Notes: generated by a model from the sequence alone, not told the origin. A DNA stretch of 64,000 bases from Unio delphinus (GCA_029339505.1 JAQISU010000115.1:2347501-2411500), one strand, 5' to 3'. Positions 1-11,704 are shown, counted from the stretch's first letter. Numbers and translations: made by a program.

Positions 1-870
1 TAATTTCGCGACGTCAAAATGTAGTAAGGTATCCATTCATTTAATTGGCATAACCTTAAACTAGTGACGCTTTTTATTTTTGCCAAAGCCAGTTACGTAA
101 CATTATTCACAAGTAAGTGGTGGAATTCTTTGTTCGGAACAAGAGAGCATCAAAGAGAGACGTAAACCATCCTTGACAGACGGTTGGGAGGGGCAGTGTC
201 TGATCATTATATGAACCGAAATCCAATCGGAATAGGGCACAACGTGGCCAAATATTATAATCGCAAGTTTAAATCTATTATCTTGAGAATTAAAACGACA
301 GTAGGCTAAAACAGTCTTGCGGAAAGTAAGGAAAATAAGCTAGTCCAGCGCCATTTAATATTGGCGGGAAAATTGTTATTATGGGAGTAAAAAGTAGCTT
401 CAGTACAGAAGCATTTAGAGACCAGAGGAAATAATCCCAGTGCAGTTGGTCCAAGTCTCTGAGAGAAAAAGAAAAGGAAGAACGGAACTAGAAGTTCGAA
501 GGAAGAACGGGGGCAGACAAAGGAAAAGAGAAGGAATAATCATACATATGTGTAGGAGCAAGAGGAAAATTTAGCACACTAATTCAAAGGATGAAATAGA
601 CCGTCACTTGGTCGAGTGATGGGGTTTTAGTTGAATTTTATTTTAGAGATCACTATTATTGAATTATATTAAATTGTTGCTATTTGACTTTCTCATTTTG
701 TGTATTCATTAATCTAACTGCTGGCTGTGCTCACTGGGAGCTCGGAGCTTTGCATCTCTTTATCACTACTTCAATTTTCAACAAAAACGATGGGTCTTCT
801 TAATGATTGAAATAAATTAGGAGCACCCCTTTACAAACTGAATAAAGACAACCTTCACAATAGGTTTCTT
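1..870 (+). repeat. Dispersed repeat family D, copy 1 (cut by window edge)
   Basis: This stretch is similar, on the opposite strand, to 28,985-29,560 and 31,320-31,745. Shared landmarks include the cttggtcgagtgatgggg block near 605, the gagctttgcatctcttt block near 746 and the block around 220-300 that matches 31,430-31,500. The repeat starts before the window. Relative to copy D2 it lacks a middle segment between about 400 and 420. I could not find clear TG...CA ends or a target duplication, so its class is not settled; a long LTR is one possibility. Confidence 0.6.
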
Positions 871-1081
871 TTGTATTCCACAAATTAATTCCTCCCTCTT
901 TACACTACTTCTTTCGCTCTCTATAAATTAAAGTTCTAAAGTCGTCAGAGAGAAAATTCTTATTTAAGTCCATAAGCTTCTTCGGCTGGTCGATACGGGA
1001 CTTATAAGACTTATGACACAAGATCTTGTATCAATTTTAAAAATTAAAATCGATGTTAGTGCATACAAAAGATCTTGTCAC

Positions 1082-2820
1082 TGACGCAGAATAGAAACCG
1101 AGTGGGCTTTGGATTAAATGAATAACTCAAAACACAATGTGTGAAAGATGGAAATTTATGAACTTAATTAGTAAAGAAAAATATATAATGATTATCACAC
1201 GCTCTCAACGTACGATTCATCCAATTACTCTCTACAAACATTCACACACTGAAAAAAAAAAGTTTCAAATAATAACATGCACTGTAAGATATTCACATAA
1301 TTTCACGTATGGACTACGATTAAGATTGAAACAATCTCAAGGTATTCAAGTATGTTTCAAATGTTCTGCACAGTAAGTGAGATTCACATAAATCTACTGG
1401 AATACATCTAAGATTCAAAATAATCTCATGTAAATGAAAATGTACCCAATTGAAACAACAACTGGAACAAACGATTGCTTCTTGACCTTTGTACAATCGT
1501 ACGATTCACAAACTGATAAACCGCACAGTTTCACAGAGTCCTTGGGTTGGCCTAGACTTGTATCGTCCGCTCGCACCCTTCACTGATCCACCACATGTAC
1601 AGTCATACGTATACACGTACAGACAGCATACAGCTCCCTTGAATTAGCTACGTCTACAGTCGTGGCTCCACCACATGTACAAACATACGTGAATGCATAA
1701 CGATTGCTCAAGATAGCTCTACTCGTCAGCTAAACTCGTCTCGTCAGCTACAATAAAACAAGACTGGTAATAACAATGAGTTCTGGAAAATGCTAATACA
1801 TTAAACCCTAATACCAACTTGAAATTCACAGTTCACAACGTTTAAAATCTTCGTTGTAATAAATGAATCATTACACACGATATGACATTACAAACTCAAT
1901 AAGCTTCGCATATCAAATCTATATATATAAAAATGTTTGTTTGTTTGTGTCGTATGCGTTCCTATACCGTTCATCCGATGGCGATACAATTTTGGTGAGT
2001 TGTTTGCGCACGCCCTCGAAGGTTTCTGAATTAGTACAACCATTTAAATTGTACAATTAACAAATGTGTGTATTTCATATAGTTTTGCGACATTTACCGT
2101 GTGTTCGCTGTGAACTGTATGCGCCTTAGATACGTCACGTGATCGAACAGTAGGCGCCTTAAATACGTCACGTGATCGAACACGGTCTGTAGCGATAACT
2201 AATTTCGCGTGTGCTCAGTGTGAACTGTAGGCGCCTTAGATACGTCATATTTACTTAGTTAAGTTTGGTTCGCGCCTTGGTTACGTTAAACAATCGCTGT
2301 GTGAATTTGTAATAGTTGAAACAGACGAGCAACGGGAAGCAAGATTGGAAACCATTCGAGTTCGCACTGCTCAAGCCCGATCACTTTCACAAACACTTTC
2401 TTTCTTTCAGTGGAATTGCAACGCATGCCAGGATTAAAACACAAACACTTTCTTTCTTTGAGTGGCATTGCAACGTATGCCGGGTATATGCTAATGAAAT
2501 ATAAATTTAACACTCACCCCTATGGCTTAAAAACACAATGGAGAACGTACACTCCTCGACTTGATCCAAAACGACCAGTGTGTCGGTTATAAATTGATCT
2601 TGATTAAATCCATAGGACAGTGAGTAATATTCAGCGTACAATACCCGTGCATATCATGATTATAATGTCCTCCGTCGCATGTAATTTCCGGCGAGATACA
2701 TGTTACTTCCGTCTCTTACCTGGAACAAATTTATTCACTCTAGATAACGTTGTACGCATGTACACTAAAAATATTTCTAGGCATAACCAAGTTATTTTTG
2801 GGGGATCTAATTCTGTGACA
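1082..2820 (-). mobile_element. Solo LTR, family C copy C1 (minus orientation, contains a Helitron)
   Basis: This is the reverse complement of the C3 element at 29,877-31,128 over its whole length. It begins TGACGCAGAAT and ends ATTCTGTGACA, which are the inverted ends of the family (TGTCACAGAAT...ATTCTGCGACA). It sits inside an integrase fossil. The 5 bp before it are GTCAC and the 5 bp after it are GTCTC, a target duplication with one change. Removing one copy restores the reading frame across the Cys-His-Thr-Cys region of the integrase. Without the 577-bp Helitron it is about 1,162 bp. No internal retrotransposon region is attached, so it is a solo LTR. Confidence 0.78.
1918..2494 (+). mobile_element. 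Non-autonomous Helitron (577 bp) with empty-site control
   Basis: It starts TCTATATATATAAAA and ends with a hairpin (GGCAT, 8-nt loop, ATGCC) followed 9 nt later by CTAA. It lies between host bases A and T, as Helitrons do, with no target duplication. The paralogous LTR copy C3 has the uninterrupted site near 30,211-30,212, so both ends are placed to the base. The 3' end is duplicated: about 2,391-2,437 carries a second, diverged version of the hairpin block. Inside (2,100-2,250) are tandem blocks with tacgtcacgtgatcg. No Rep/Helicase coding is present; such elements are moved in trans by autonomous Helitrons. Confidence 0.88.
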
Positions 2821-2942
2821 GTCTCACGTGTCAAATGGTAGGAAAATACAATCAGAAGATACCAAAAGGTCGTCTACATCATCATATTCCCGCATTTGAC
2901 GAACCATTTAGTAGTTATTATGGTCGATTGTGTCTATTCATC

Positions 2943-4090
2943 TGGCACAGAATAAGGCAATAAATAAATCGGTTACGCCTTAGTACAATTCGACCCTTTT
3001 TTTGTTGTATATGCGTACAACGTTACCTAGTGTGAATAGATGTTTTTTCTAGTTAAGCAACTGAAGTAGCATGTATCTCGTCGTAGATCACTTGCGGAGA
3101 GAGACACTTTAAGCACAGTACATACGGGTATTTCACCCTCACTAATACTCACTCTCCTGTGGATTTAGGAAAAATATTGTATTGAATTGACACACTGGTC
3201 TTTGGATATTGTTAAGAAGTGAACGTTCTCCACCCATAGGGCTGTCTGTTTGTATGGGTTTGTGGCTGTCTGACTATCTGTGTGTCTATACGGATATGGA
3301 AGAGGATGTAACCATCAAGGCCATACAAAGACGAAACAGCTAATTGGTAAACTTTTGGGCATGGTGGATCTATGAAGGGTGTAAGCGACCTATACTAGAG
3401 TGGGCCAACCCAAGAATTCGGGATAACTATGTGGTTTGTCATTGGACAATTGCAAAGTTTTGACAATATTTATGAATTTTACCGCTGTACAAATGACCGA
3501 GTCATATGAAGTTTGAACAAAGTACAATTTGGGTCATTTTGATTACATTAGATTTTTTAATCTTATTTTGAGTCCATGACATTATTTCAATCTTATTTTA
3601 CACGAGATTATTTAAATCTTATTTTGATTACATGAGATTATATAAATCTTATTTTGATTACATGAGATTTTATAAATCTTATTTTGATTACATGAGATTA
3701 TATAAATCTTATTTTGATTACATGAGATTTTTTGAAACTTATTTTGATTACATGAGATTATTTGGCACCTACTTTCATTGTACGAAATTCCATGAGATTA
3801 TTTGAATCTCACTTTTGTTGTAAGAACTTACATGAGGTTATTTGAATCTCATTCAGGGGAGATTATTCGGAACTTACCGTCATACATTTGTATATGAACC
3901 ATTTGTTTTTTTTTTGGTGTTTTTTTTCCTATTTGGGAATGTTTCGATAGAGTAATTGAGTGATACGTATGTTTTAGAGCGTGAAATAATCACTGTATTT
4001 GTAAAATATATAATTATTAATTAATTCCATACAATTCCATTTTTCATCACATTGTTTGTATCATTTGTTCCAAGCATCTATTCACATAAG
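2943..4090 (+). mobile_element. Solo LTR, family C copy C2
   Basis: It is homologous in direct orientation to C3 (29,877) and C4 (61,548). It starts TGGCACAGAATAAGGC and shares the ggttacgcc, catgtatctcg, cactaatactcactctcc and gtgggccaaccca blocks. It lies within the integrase fossil, which resumes right after it. The 3' end is placed only roughly because the family's terminal ATTCTGCGACA is not intact, and I could not see a clean target duplication. It lacks the block of C3 that follows the conserved ccatagggg. Confidence 0.65.
3545..3860 (+). repeat. Internal minisatellite of LTR family C (about 34-bp unit)
   Basis: About eight imperfect copies contain ttattttgattacatgag followed by attatataaatc. 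Shorter versions of the same agattatttgaatct block occur at the matching place in C3 (30,725-30,850) and C4 (62,385-62,520). The array is therefore part of the LTR and has expanded in this copy. Confidence 0.75.
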
Positions 4091-4612
4091 ACCAAAATAA
4101 AATTAACGTATGACAGAACAACAATAGAGAGAACCTTTCACGCTGGTAATAGTTCTGTCACTGTGTGGCGTGACGATTTGATTATCCTGCCAAGATGGTT
4201 GGTGTTAGGGTTGGTGGATGTGCTTCAATATTTAAAATTTTTATTATTAGTCCCATCCAGGCTAGATTTTGGTTGGAAGTTAAATTAGTGTAAGATAGAC
4301 GTAAAGCTCCAAGCCACCAGGCAGCAATGCCGACGGTTAAACGACGGAAGATACAAAAAAGTGTAATTCAACGAATAGCAATTTAATACAATTCAACAGT
4401 CAATGGATTATAATTTCCCAAGCACTCTCCTCCCGCTCGACCCTGTGATAGTCTATTGCATCAACTGATACGTTGGGTAGGGAATCCGGGCACTTTTTCA
4501 CATCCGGGCATTTTCAGTGCATGGTTACGACCGCCGAGGTGAAAAAAAACGCCATTGTTCTAGTTACTTGAGTAACGTGTTCCGTGTGGGGGACTTTTAC
4601 ACATTTTAAGAT

Positions 4613-4690
4613 ATGCCTAAGATTTGCTGTGTTGGTGGGTACACAAACCATCATATGCAAAAGGAAAATTTAAATAATTATAAACTCTTC
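4613..4690 (+). pseudogene. Possible THAP zinc-finger start fragment
   Basis: The reading frame from the ATG begins MPKICCVGGYTNHH. THAP domains, found in P-element-like transposases and some host factors, typically start M-P-x-x-C-x2-4-C with a following Asn or His. Here the second Cys position reads Gly-Tyr, and the frame ends after about 25 codons with no GT donor that I can support. It could be a relic of a THAP-type transposase exon or chance. Confidence is low. Confidence 0.2.
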
Positions 4691-5368
4691 CTAAATTACA
4701 AAATACGTCTTTTCTCTCTCGCCAATAACTACATAAATATACAAGTGTCTAATATAGATTTAAATCAACAAATAAGCTAAAAATTCTACCACTTACCGCT
4801 CAGCTTTTCAATCGTTTATATCTTTCCCAGATTATAAATCGTATCAAACTACGCTTATTTCCTTGACACTCAATCGTTCATATTTGCATTTATAATGCAA
4901 AATCCAAACTAAATATATGACAAGTAGACTGGATGTATTAGCATGCCAAAAATACGAGTCAAATATGTGCCCACCCTCTATTGTTCTTTAAAATGATTCA
5001 CTACTCTGATTGTGTGCCATTTCTTTAATCTCTTTAATCATCAGAATGACTAGGATACTACAGTAATTAGTAGGTTTTAATTAAATTCACAATACACATA
5101 AAAACGGAAATTTAAAAATCGTCTTTTTTAAAACTGTCATATATTGACTACTTTTAGACGCGGGTGGGTATTTGAATGATAAATTAACCAATAATAGCGT
5201 ATTAAATGGCAATCAGTTCATTTTAAAAACCTACTGTATGTTAAAAATAATCTACATTATTTTATTCTTACTGAAAGCCGAAACACTGGCAAGATATAGT
5301 AGTATCAGCATTTATTAATGATTATAATTAAAGATTTCTTGCCGCACACATGATCAAGTGAGCTATTC

Positions 5369-5369
<1 letters not shown>

Positions 5370-5437
<68 letters not shown>

Positions 5438-5486
5438 GGTTGTCTGTATGTATGTCCGTCCGTCCGTCCGTCCATCCATCCATCCG
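5370..5486. repeat. (TCTA)n microsatellite with (CCGT)n/(CCAT)n tail
   Basis: About 17 uninterrupted TCTA units are followed by tgtctgtatgtatg, then four ccgt units and three to four ccat units. It is a compound tetranucleotide tract. Confidence 0.95.
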
Positions 5487-6545
5487 ACGAACCAATAAAC
5501 CAACCACTTTAAAAATAAACAGCACGCAAAACTTGAAAAGGGTTTTTAGTGCTAAGACATTTTGTAAAAGATAGCAATGGACATGCAATTTTCGCTGAAG
5601 CAAGAAACGGGGATTCTCTAATTATTGTCATGAAATTTTAACAACATAATAAGCTAATTCAAAATTTTAGACCGAAGTATTTTGGCGCATGTTAAATTCC
5701 AGTCTACATGCAAGCAGAAAAACGAACTGATTTGGCAAATTTGTCAGGGTCGAAAAGCAGATTTTTGAGAGTTTGGAGAATCTAAGGTGATGGAGTCGAG
5801 TTAAAAAAAATATTCTACATTCATTTTATATTGAAATGAGAAGAAAGAAAATAATTGCCGTCCTTCGTTGCATTTTCCTATGTACGTTTTACATGTTTTT
5901 GTAAAGGTAACAAAAATATAGTATTTTTTTTAGATGTGTAATGACAGAAAATATGGGAATATTTACACGGTGGTACGTAAAATATTTCGAAATGAACGCA
6001 AGCGTTAACCTTTGGGTACTTGAGTGGGCTTACCTACCTATTCTGGCGGAGGACTAGGGTTAGACCTAACAAAATGAGAGGTTGATGGTATAGTTTAGTG
6101 AATTTTGGATACGGATACTATGCTTCTCTTTCTTTTTTCCTTTTATTTCTAAGTCGATTGTCATTAAAATCCAAAAACAAAGAAAAGGAGAAATACCAAA
6201 ACAAATCCCACAAACTAACAGCGTTTTTCTCTTAGTAAGACAAAGCCGACGTCAAATATCATTTTCGTAACTAAGTTTAGAGCCTTTTGATTATAACATC
6301 TACCATCTACCGAAGAACTGACAGCTTTTCTTTAAAGATATGGCATGCTAACTCGTAGTATTCTACGAATTTATAATCAAGACCTTGACAGTTAACTTCC
6401 TATCACAGTAATAGAATCTGGTCAACGATGTTGACCGTGTATTGTACTCTACCATATAAAATATAAATCAGATTTTGTAGTTTAGTCGCACTAGCTGAAG
6501 TGAAAAAGTATTAAAAAGCGGACTTAAACAAGTCCTCAAGATGAT

Positions 6546-8196
6546 TGTCAAGTGCCAAATTTTTCGTCAGTGAAATCCATTAATTAATTCTTAGTCTAGC
6601 CAACAAATAACTGTTATCTTGTGGTAGAGTTTGCACGGAGTAATGTTTTTTTTTTAACTCAGGTCACACTGTTAGTATGTTTATAGTAAAAACGAACTAG
6701 TTGTATGACAGGCTAGAAAGGAGAAATTAACACGAAAAACTGTCAAAAGTGATTTGAGAGAATGGCAGGGTTTTATTACAACCCCAGGTGGCATTTTTGG
6801 CACATTGATAAACAGTTTTCCAAATGTCTGTAGGAATAGCATTTATTCCGATTGGTCAAATGTGGAATGAGGGGTGGGTAGATCCCTGAATATACACTAA
6901 GATCTAATGAATTTTAGTCAGTCTTGAAGTTCTCTGAGAGAGAGAGGAAACGGAAGTAAAAAATACATAGTAGAGACTCCGGACGGTACTTTAGGGAAAG
7001 ACGTCCGTAAAATCGTGGTTCCAGGGAAAATTGAATTTAGGAACGATTGTAAGACGCCAAAAACACAAGGTATTTAACTCAAATTCACATTTATCATGAT
7101 GTAATTTATATGATGTTTCTTCGTTACAGATGCATGACGTGTTGATATTTTGTATGGATAGTTCGGTTATTACATTGATTTAGTAATATACTTTTGAATT
7201 CTGAATTAGAATTTTCACTTTATATACGTAGGTAGGTTAATGGGTGTTGTAGAAAAACCCGCTGTGTACATTTATGTTTGGAAAGTGCTACATTAATTTT
7301 GAATTTATCATATTAGTGAATATTGATTGTGTGCTATGATTTACTGCCTCACTTTATGTAATAATTTACGGGAATATATGTGACTTTCCTAAATTCTGAT
7401 GTCGATAATTAGCGGTATAACTGTATTGATCTGAAGACTTGTGTAGTATTTGTTAGCCGTATAAAGGTTATCACTGATAGTAAGATCTGATTGTTAGAAC
7501 CAGAAAGACGGACGGACAATCTCAACTCTTAAAGGCTAACGAGATACTTAAGGGCGTTTTACCCTTTTCTTTTCAAAGGAAAATAGTTTGTTTGGAGAGA
7601 GAGAAATAGCGAGGAGGTCGAGATCCAAAGGAGGAAAAAAGAATTTAGAAGTCAGAGTTGTGAGGATCCCACGTTCATCCAGAGGGCAAGTTAAAGTCGA
7701 GAAGCAAGCCGGAAAACAGTCGACGAACAGATCATTGAGAATTTACCAAGCGGTCAAATGTTAATGAACACTCGATTTCGGATGAAATTTGCTATCAGCT
7801 ATTAACGGCTAAATTTGTCTATTTTATTAGTGTTTGAAATTTTATTAATGTATCAATTATTTTTTAAACTTCGGGTTTAGAGTGCTTCTGAACTAAGAGC
7901 ATTCAAAAGGAAAGAAAATTGTAATTTATTGTGTCTTTTCTTCTCTTGATTTTTTTAAATTAAATTTTTTATTTATCTTTACGGGGGCTCGTGTGTTGTC
8001 TTTGTTCAAGATAGCGTCTCAGATTGCCATATCCATTCTATAACCGGGCAAATCACACCGTGGAGGTCATTCCTTAGATAACGAGTATTAGCGGGAGGCG
8101 GTTTCAGGTGTTGTTTTTCCAAGTTGCGCAATACCTCTAACCAGTGGCTTGTGCAATATTGTACCAATAACGCTTGATACCGACTACCCCGTTACA
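6546..8196 (+). mobile_element. Solo LTR, family A/B copy A
   Basis: This 1,651-bp block is homologous end to end with 16,891-18,591. It starts TGTCAAGTGCCAAA and ends CCCGTTACA, and is flanked by a perfect 5-bp duplication ATGAT (6,541-6,545 and 8,197-8,201). No coding region is attached, which fits a solo LTR left by recombination between two LTRs. It contains gggggctcgt at 7,983-7,992, ten bases shared with the tRNA-Pro primer-binding site of the complete element nearby. The purine-rich gagagagag near 7,595 is short here and hugely expanded in copy B. Confidence 0.85.
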
Positions 8197-8201
8197 ATGA
8201 T

Positions 8202-8640
8202 GAATGTAGTCTGCACTATATGGTGGTATCATTTCCAGCGTGAGATTTCCTTCCTGCCTTATCAGCCTAAAATATATTACGTCTTTAAAAATATTCGACA
8301 GACACACATTCATGGTTTTACATCCTGCTTGTACAGAAGACTATGCAACACTTCTGAACAGAAAACAGAAATAAGAAACAAAAAATAGGTTGACAAAAAC
8401 GGATTGCAAATTGCAATATCGAACATGACTAAAGCTCCCGTACTGTTACGAAGCAATTATTTTCACCTCCGCAATATGGCGGAAAGTAGGTAGCTAAACT
8501 CGTGACGTCATGCCGACCCAACCTATTTGTAGTGTTGAGATATTCTACTCAAATATGTATTCTCTCCTGTTCCTTCAATAACTTCTCTTCCGCTCGACAT
8601 GCCGCAAATTCTACATCTTTTTGACTTCTCTATACGCATC
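8202..8640. other. Intergenic, nothing recognised
   Basis: Unique-looking sequence between solo LTR A and the D3 repeat. The open frame from 8,149 has no recognisable domain and begins inside the LTR. Confidence 0.5.
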
Positions 8641-9228
8641 CTGCTCCTTCACTTTATCCTCCTCTACTAAGTTTCGTCTTCCTCCTCCTAGACTCTCTCC
8701 TAACTAGTTTGATGACTGTTCTGCCAGTCTCACTTCCGTCTCCCTTCTTCAAGATCTGGAATAAACTGAACCGAAAGTTCTGTCCCCGAAGAAGGCTTCC
8801 TGTGAAAACACAAGGACGGTACAATATTTTCCTTAGCCCTCTCATTTCACACTAACCCAGCCTATCATCAGATAACGGCTATTAAATTGTTTTGGTCATG
8901 CATTCATTCACATCGAAATAATCATACGTTAATGTATTGTAAAATAACGTCGTAATAAAAGCACGTATCAATTACTTCTCAAACGTCAATAAATTGCGTC
9001 ACATCAGTACATATCCTTAATCCCATACTGAACAATATCACAACAGTCAGACGCATTTCTTTACGTTACAACTCGTACAACGTACACAAATCATCAAATA
9101 TCCCTGCTCTGAGATATCCATACATTCGTATTAACTAATCATACACACTCAACCATTTTCCAAATACACAATTCAAGCATGTGTTCATTCTAACATATCG
9201 TGTTCTTATAAATGTAATAGTTTACTAC

Positions 9229-10050
9229 TGTTACGTGCTTAGGCTCGAATAAGCAGCAACACAGAAAGAGTGAAAACTAACAAGCTTGTAAAACTTTAAC
9301 AATGATTTATTTAAGTACAATTATTTTCATAAAATAATTAAACTTACGGTTTTAGAGAATCAAATCCAACAAATATAGAATTCACAAAATAATCCACTAA
9401 TGGAATTTCAAGTCCTGATAAATAAATGTTCTAATAGTTCCAGGTTCGAATCTTGACGAGGTAATAATCCAAAATGGCTGACAATGTCACGTGATGCAGT
9501 TCTTGTTTTTAAATCATCCAGATGAAATTATGAAACATATGTCCTTTTCCAGATAAATAGAATAATTCTTCTTTTCCAACGAATTGACACAGTCCAGAAC
9601 AAGATATTAAACTCAAACAGAAAATACACAACTTCTTTAAAATAAGCCCAAAATATATTCTACTAAAGTTAGCTTCTAAAACACAGCTATATATATTGTA
9701 ATTCCCTCGTAAACAAGAGGAATCATGTGAGTCTGGAAGGTCATGGAAAAGAAGCTACCTTCTCCAGGTCACGTAATAATGAAATATTCTAGAAGGAAAT
9801 CATTCACTTCCCACCCTCAATAAAAGTGTTGTCCTTGAAATTGACCAATGAAATTGAAGACCTGTTGACAATGTCCAAAACAAGGTCAGATATTGAGGTA
9901 ACCAAGCCAAGGTCAGCCTGTTTATCAGTAAAGTCCAGGTCAAATGAATTTTCTAGAAAAAATCTCCCAATTAATGGATATTAAAACCTAAATGATAAAT
10001 TTGGACCCAATAATTAAAAATAAATAAAATTAAATCCAAAAGCCGTAACA
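9229..10050 (-). repeat. 3' LTR of the complete element (822 bp)
   Basis: It is identical to 14,113-14,934 except for about six substitutions that I could spot, for example near 9,518, 9,626, 9,654 and the end at 10,038. On the minus strand it begins TGTTACGG and ends CGTAACA. Confidence 0.95.
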
Positions 10051-10061
10051 CCTTCCCCCAT
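10051..10061 (-). promoter_or_regulatory. Polypurine tract for plus-strand DNA synthesis
   Basis: On the minus strand ATGGGGGAAGG abuts the first base of the 3' LTR. This is the usual place and composition of the RNase H-resistant primer of LTR retrotransposons. Confidence 0.8.
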
Positions 10062-10139
10062 AAAATAAAAAGAAAGGTTTATATGATAAAACTTTCTTTT
10101 TATCACAAACCAATTTACATCTGAAATTAAAAATTACAC

Positions 10140-10960
10140 AATATAATGAATTATACACGGGAAAGAGTGTCTACAATTATTTTATCAAGAAATAGCCTCA
10201 ACATTTTAACTGGTCCATGTCCCACAAAATGTCCTAGGAAAGGCACACAATCACAACAGAACTCACTTTTAGACAAATTAATTGTCAAACATACATTAGT
10301 GAGTCTGTTAAAGAATTATCGAATTGTTGCTAGATGTTCTTTCCAGGTGTCGTTGTAAATGATGACGTCACAAATCTCTAGACCAGAGATAAACATTTTT
10401 ATGAGACGTTGAAATGGACTTTCTTTATATTAGTAGAGTCCTTTTGGAGTCGCAATGTTGAGTTTTCCTTTGCTCTTTCCGTAGTGGAATCTGCCAAAAT
10501 CCTTTCAGAAGGTCAAAATTTGGTGACGTACTTGGCATTCCCAATTTTATCAATAGAATAGTCAATTCTTGTTAATGGGAATGAATCTGTTTTTTTCACA
10601 CTGTTCACCTTTCTATAATCAGTGCACATACGGAGAGTTTTATCTGGTTTAGGAACAAGTATGCATAATGAACTCCAATCACTTTTAATGGGCTTGATAA
10701 AATCATTCTTCAGCAAATACAGAATTTCCTTTTTCAAATATTCCTGTTTGAGTGGACTCATCCTGCATGGAATTCTCAATCTCAACGTCATGAAAATTTT
10801 GTTTGTCCTTGTAAGAATATCTGGACATAAGTGCTCATATAATAATAATTTTGAGTTCATTTCTTCCTTGCACTTGCAACTGTAAAAGTTTCTGGTCTAG
10901 ATTATTTTTTTATAATTTCTGAATTCCAACAATTTGTCTCTCCAATGTCAATAGAATCCG
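10140..10960 (-). pseudogene. Reverse transcriptase remnant, downstream of integrase
   Basis: The best open piece (10,860-10,513) carries the N-terminal RT block: RMSPLKQEYLKKEI, then LLKNDFI, SDWSSLCILVPKPDKTLR, CTDYRKVNS and DSFPLTRIDYSIDKIG. These are the fingers/palm motifs of Gypsy RTs, ending at NAKYVTKF just before the LLKGFWQIPL block, which is frameshifted. Downstream, fragments of the palm are recognisable near 10,370 (DVIIYND, in place of the Y-x-DD site) and at 10,200-10,340 (LSKSEFC, FLGH). Soon after comes a piece like the RNase H terminus (VDTLSRV near 10,160). Most of the connection and RNase H region is deleted. It cannot encode an active enzyme. Confidence 0.85.
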
Positions 10961-11089
10961 ACGATATTCCTTCACCGAGTGGGACACGTACCACTAAATT
11001 AATTACATATTTGACATGGCTATCTCTTTCAATATACTGGTACTCCTATAATTAATTTATATCCCAGGAGCACTAATACTATAACTTAA

Positions 11090-11677
11090 CTAATTCATTT
11101 TCTTCTTAACTTTGTACGGGCCATAATATCTAATCTGAAGAAAAGTAAGAAGAATGAACAAGAGTAACACAACTCCATTATCAGACTCAAAAGTTCTCTC
11201 CCTTGTATTTCTTTCAAACCATAGTTTCATTTTTAACTTTAATTGATTACTTGACTTGGTCGTAGATAAGGGATCTACACAATCTACTATAATTCTACCA
11301 AACGATTCGTCAAAGGCAGGAATAGGTTGCAGATGAGCCTTAGGTATCTTCTGATTGGTTTTTCCTACCATTTGACAAGTATGACAAGATCTACAGTATT
11401 TGGCAACATCACTTTTGATTTTTGGCCAATAGAAGTGAGTCAAGATCTTGTGATAAGTTTTATTAATCCCTAAATGACCAACCAAAGGAGTTTCATGGGC
11501 CAGATTAAGTATTTCCTGTCTGTAAGGTTTTGGAACTACTATTTGATAGTTCACTGACCACTCATCACCAGCAGTTACCTCAGAAGGTCTCCATTTTCTC
11601 ATAAGAATTCCATTTTTAATGAAATAACAGACAGGAACTTCAGTAACTTCAGTCTCATTTATGACCCTTTGAAACAA
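11090..11677 (-). pseudogene. Integrase with deleted catalytic core
   Basis: A 195-codon frame. Residues about 53-98 form the HHCC zinc-binding domain (H-E-T-P-L-V-G-H-L-G, then KTYHKIL, then CRSCHTC). Residues about 120-140 read IPAFDESFGRIIVDCV, which contains the first catalytic Asp region (DCV). The frame then jumps from a short linker to a KLKMKLWFERN segment and the C-terminal GPY motif (YYGPYKVKKK). The roughly 150-residue core between them, with the second Asp and the Glu, is absent. Integrases of this family are normally over 350 residues. The same joint is seen in the fossil at 2,821-4,170. The start codon is uncertain, because integrase would be made as part of a Pol polyprotein. 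Confidence 0.88.
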
Positions 11678-11704
11678 GTAGGAGATCTCAGGATCTTTTT
11701 CCTG

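Larger units (their letters stand above)
985..4170 (+). pseudogene. Gypsy-type integrase fossil, split by two solo LTRs
   Basis: Three pieces read as one integrase on the plus strand. Piece 1 (about 985-1,081) holds the HHCC zinc-binding region ending in RSCH. Piece 2 (2,821-2,942) continues with TCQMVGK, then a NQKIPK...IPAFDEPF segment and the first catalytic-site region VDCV. Piece 3 (about 4,091-4,170) continues with a KIKLTYDRTTIERTFHAG segment. The same order and wording is seen in the integrase of the complete element at 11,090-11,677, so these are the same family. The pieces are separated by solo LTR C1 and solo LTR C2. The integrase core carrying the second Asp and the Glu of the DDE site is missing between pieces 2 and 3. 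It is dead, and no flanking LTR pair of its own was recognised. Confidence 0.72.
4171..6540. other. Intergenic, no gene recognised apart from a possible THAP-like fragment
   Basis: This is AT-rich sequence without long open frames. It holds a short direct duplication at 4,485-4,525 (atccgggca...ttttca), a possible THAP-like start at 4,613 and a tetranucleotide microsatellite at 5,370. I see no further structure. Confidence 0.5.
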
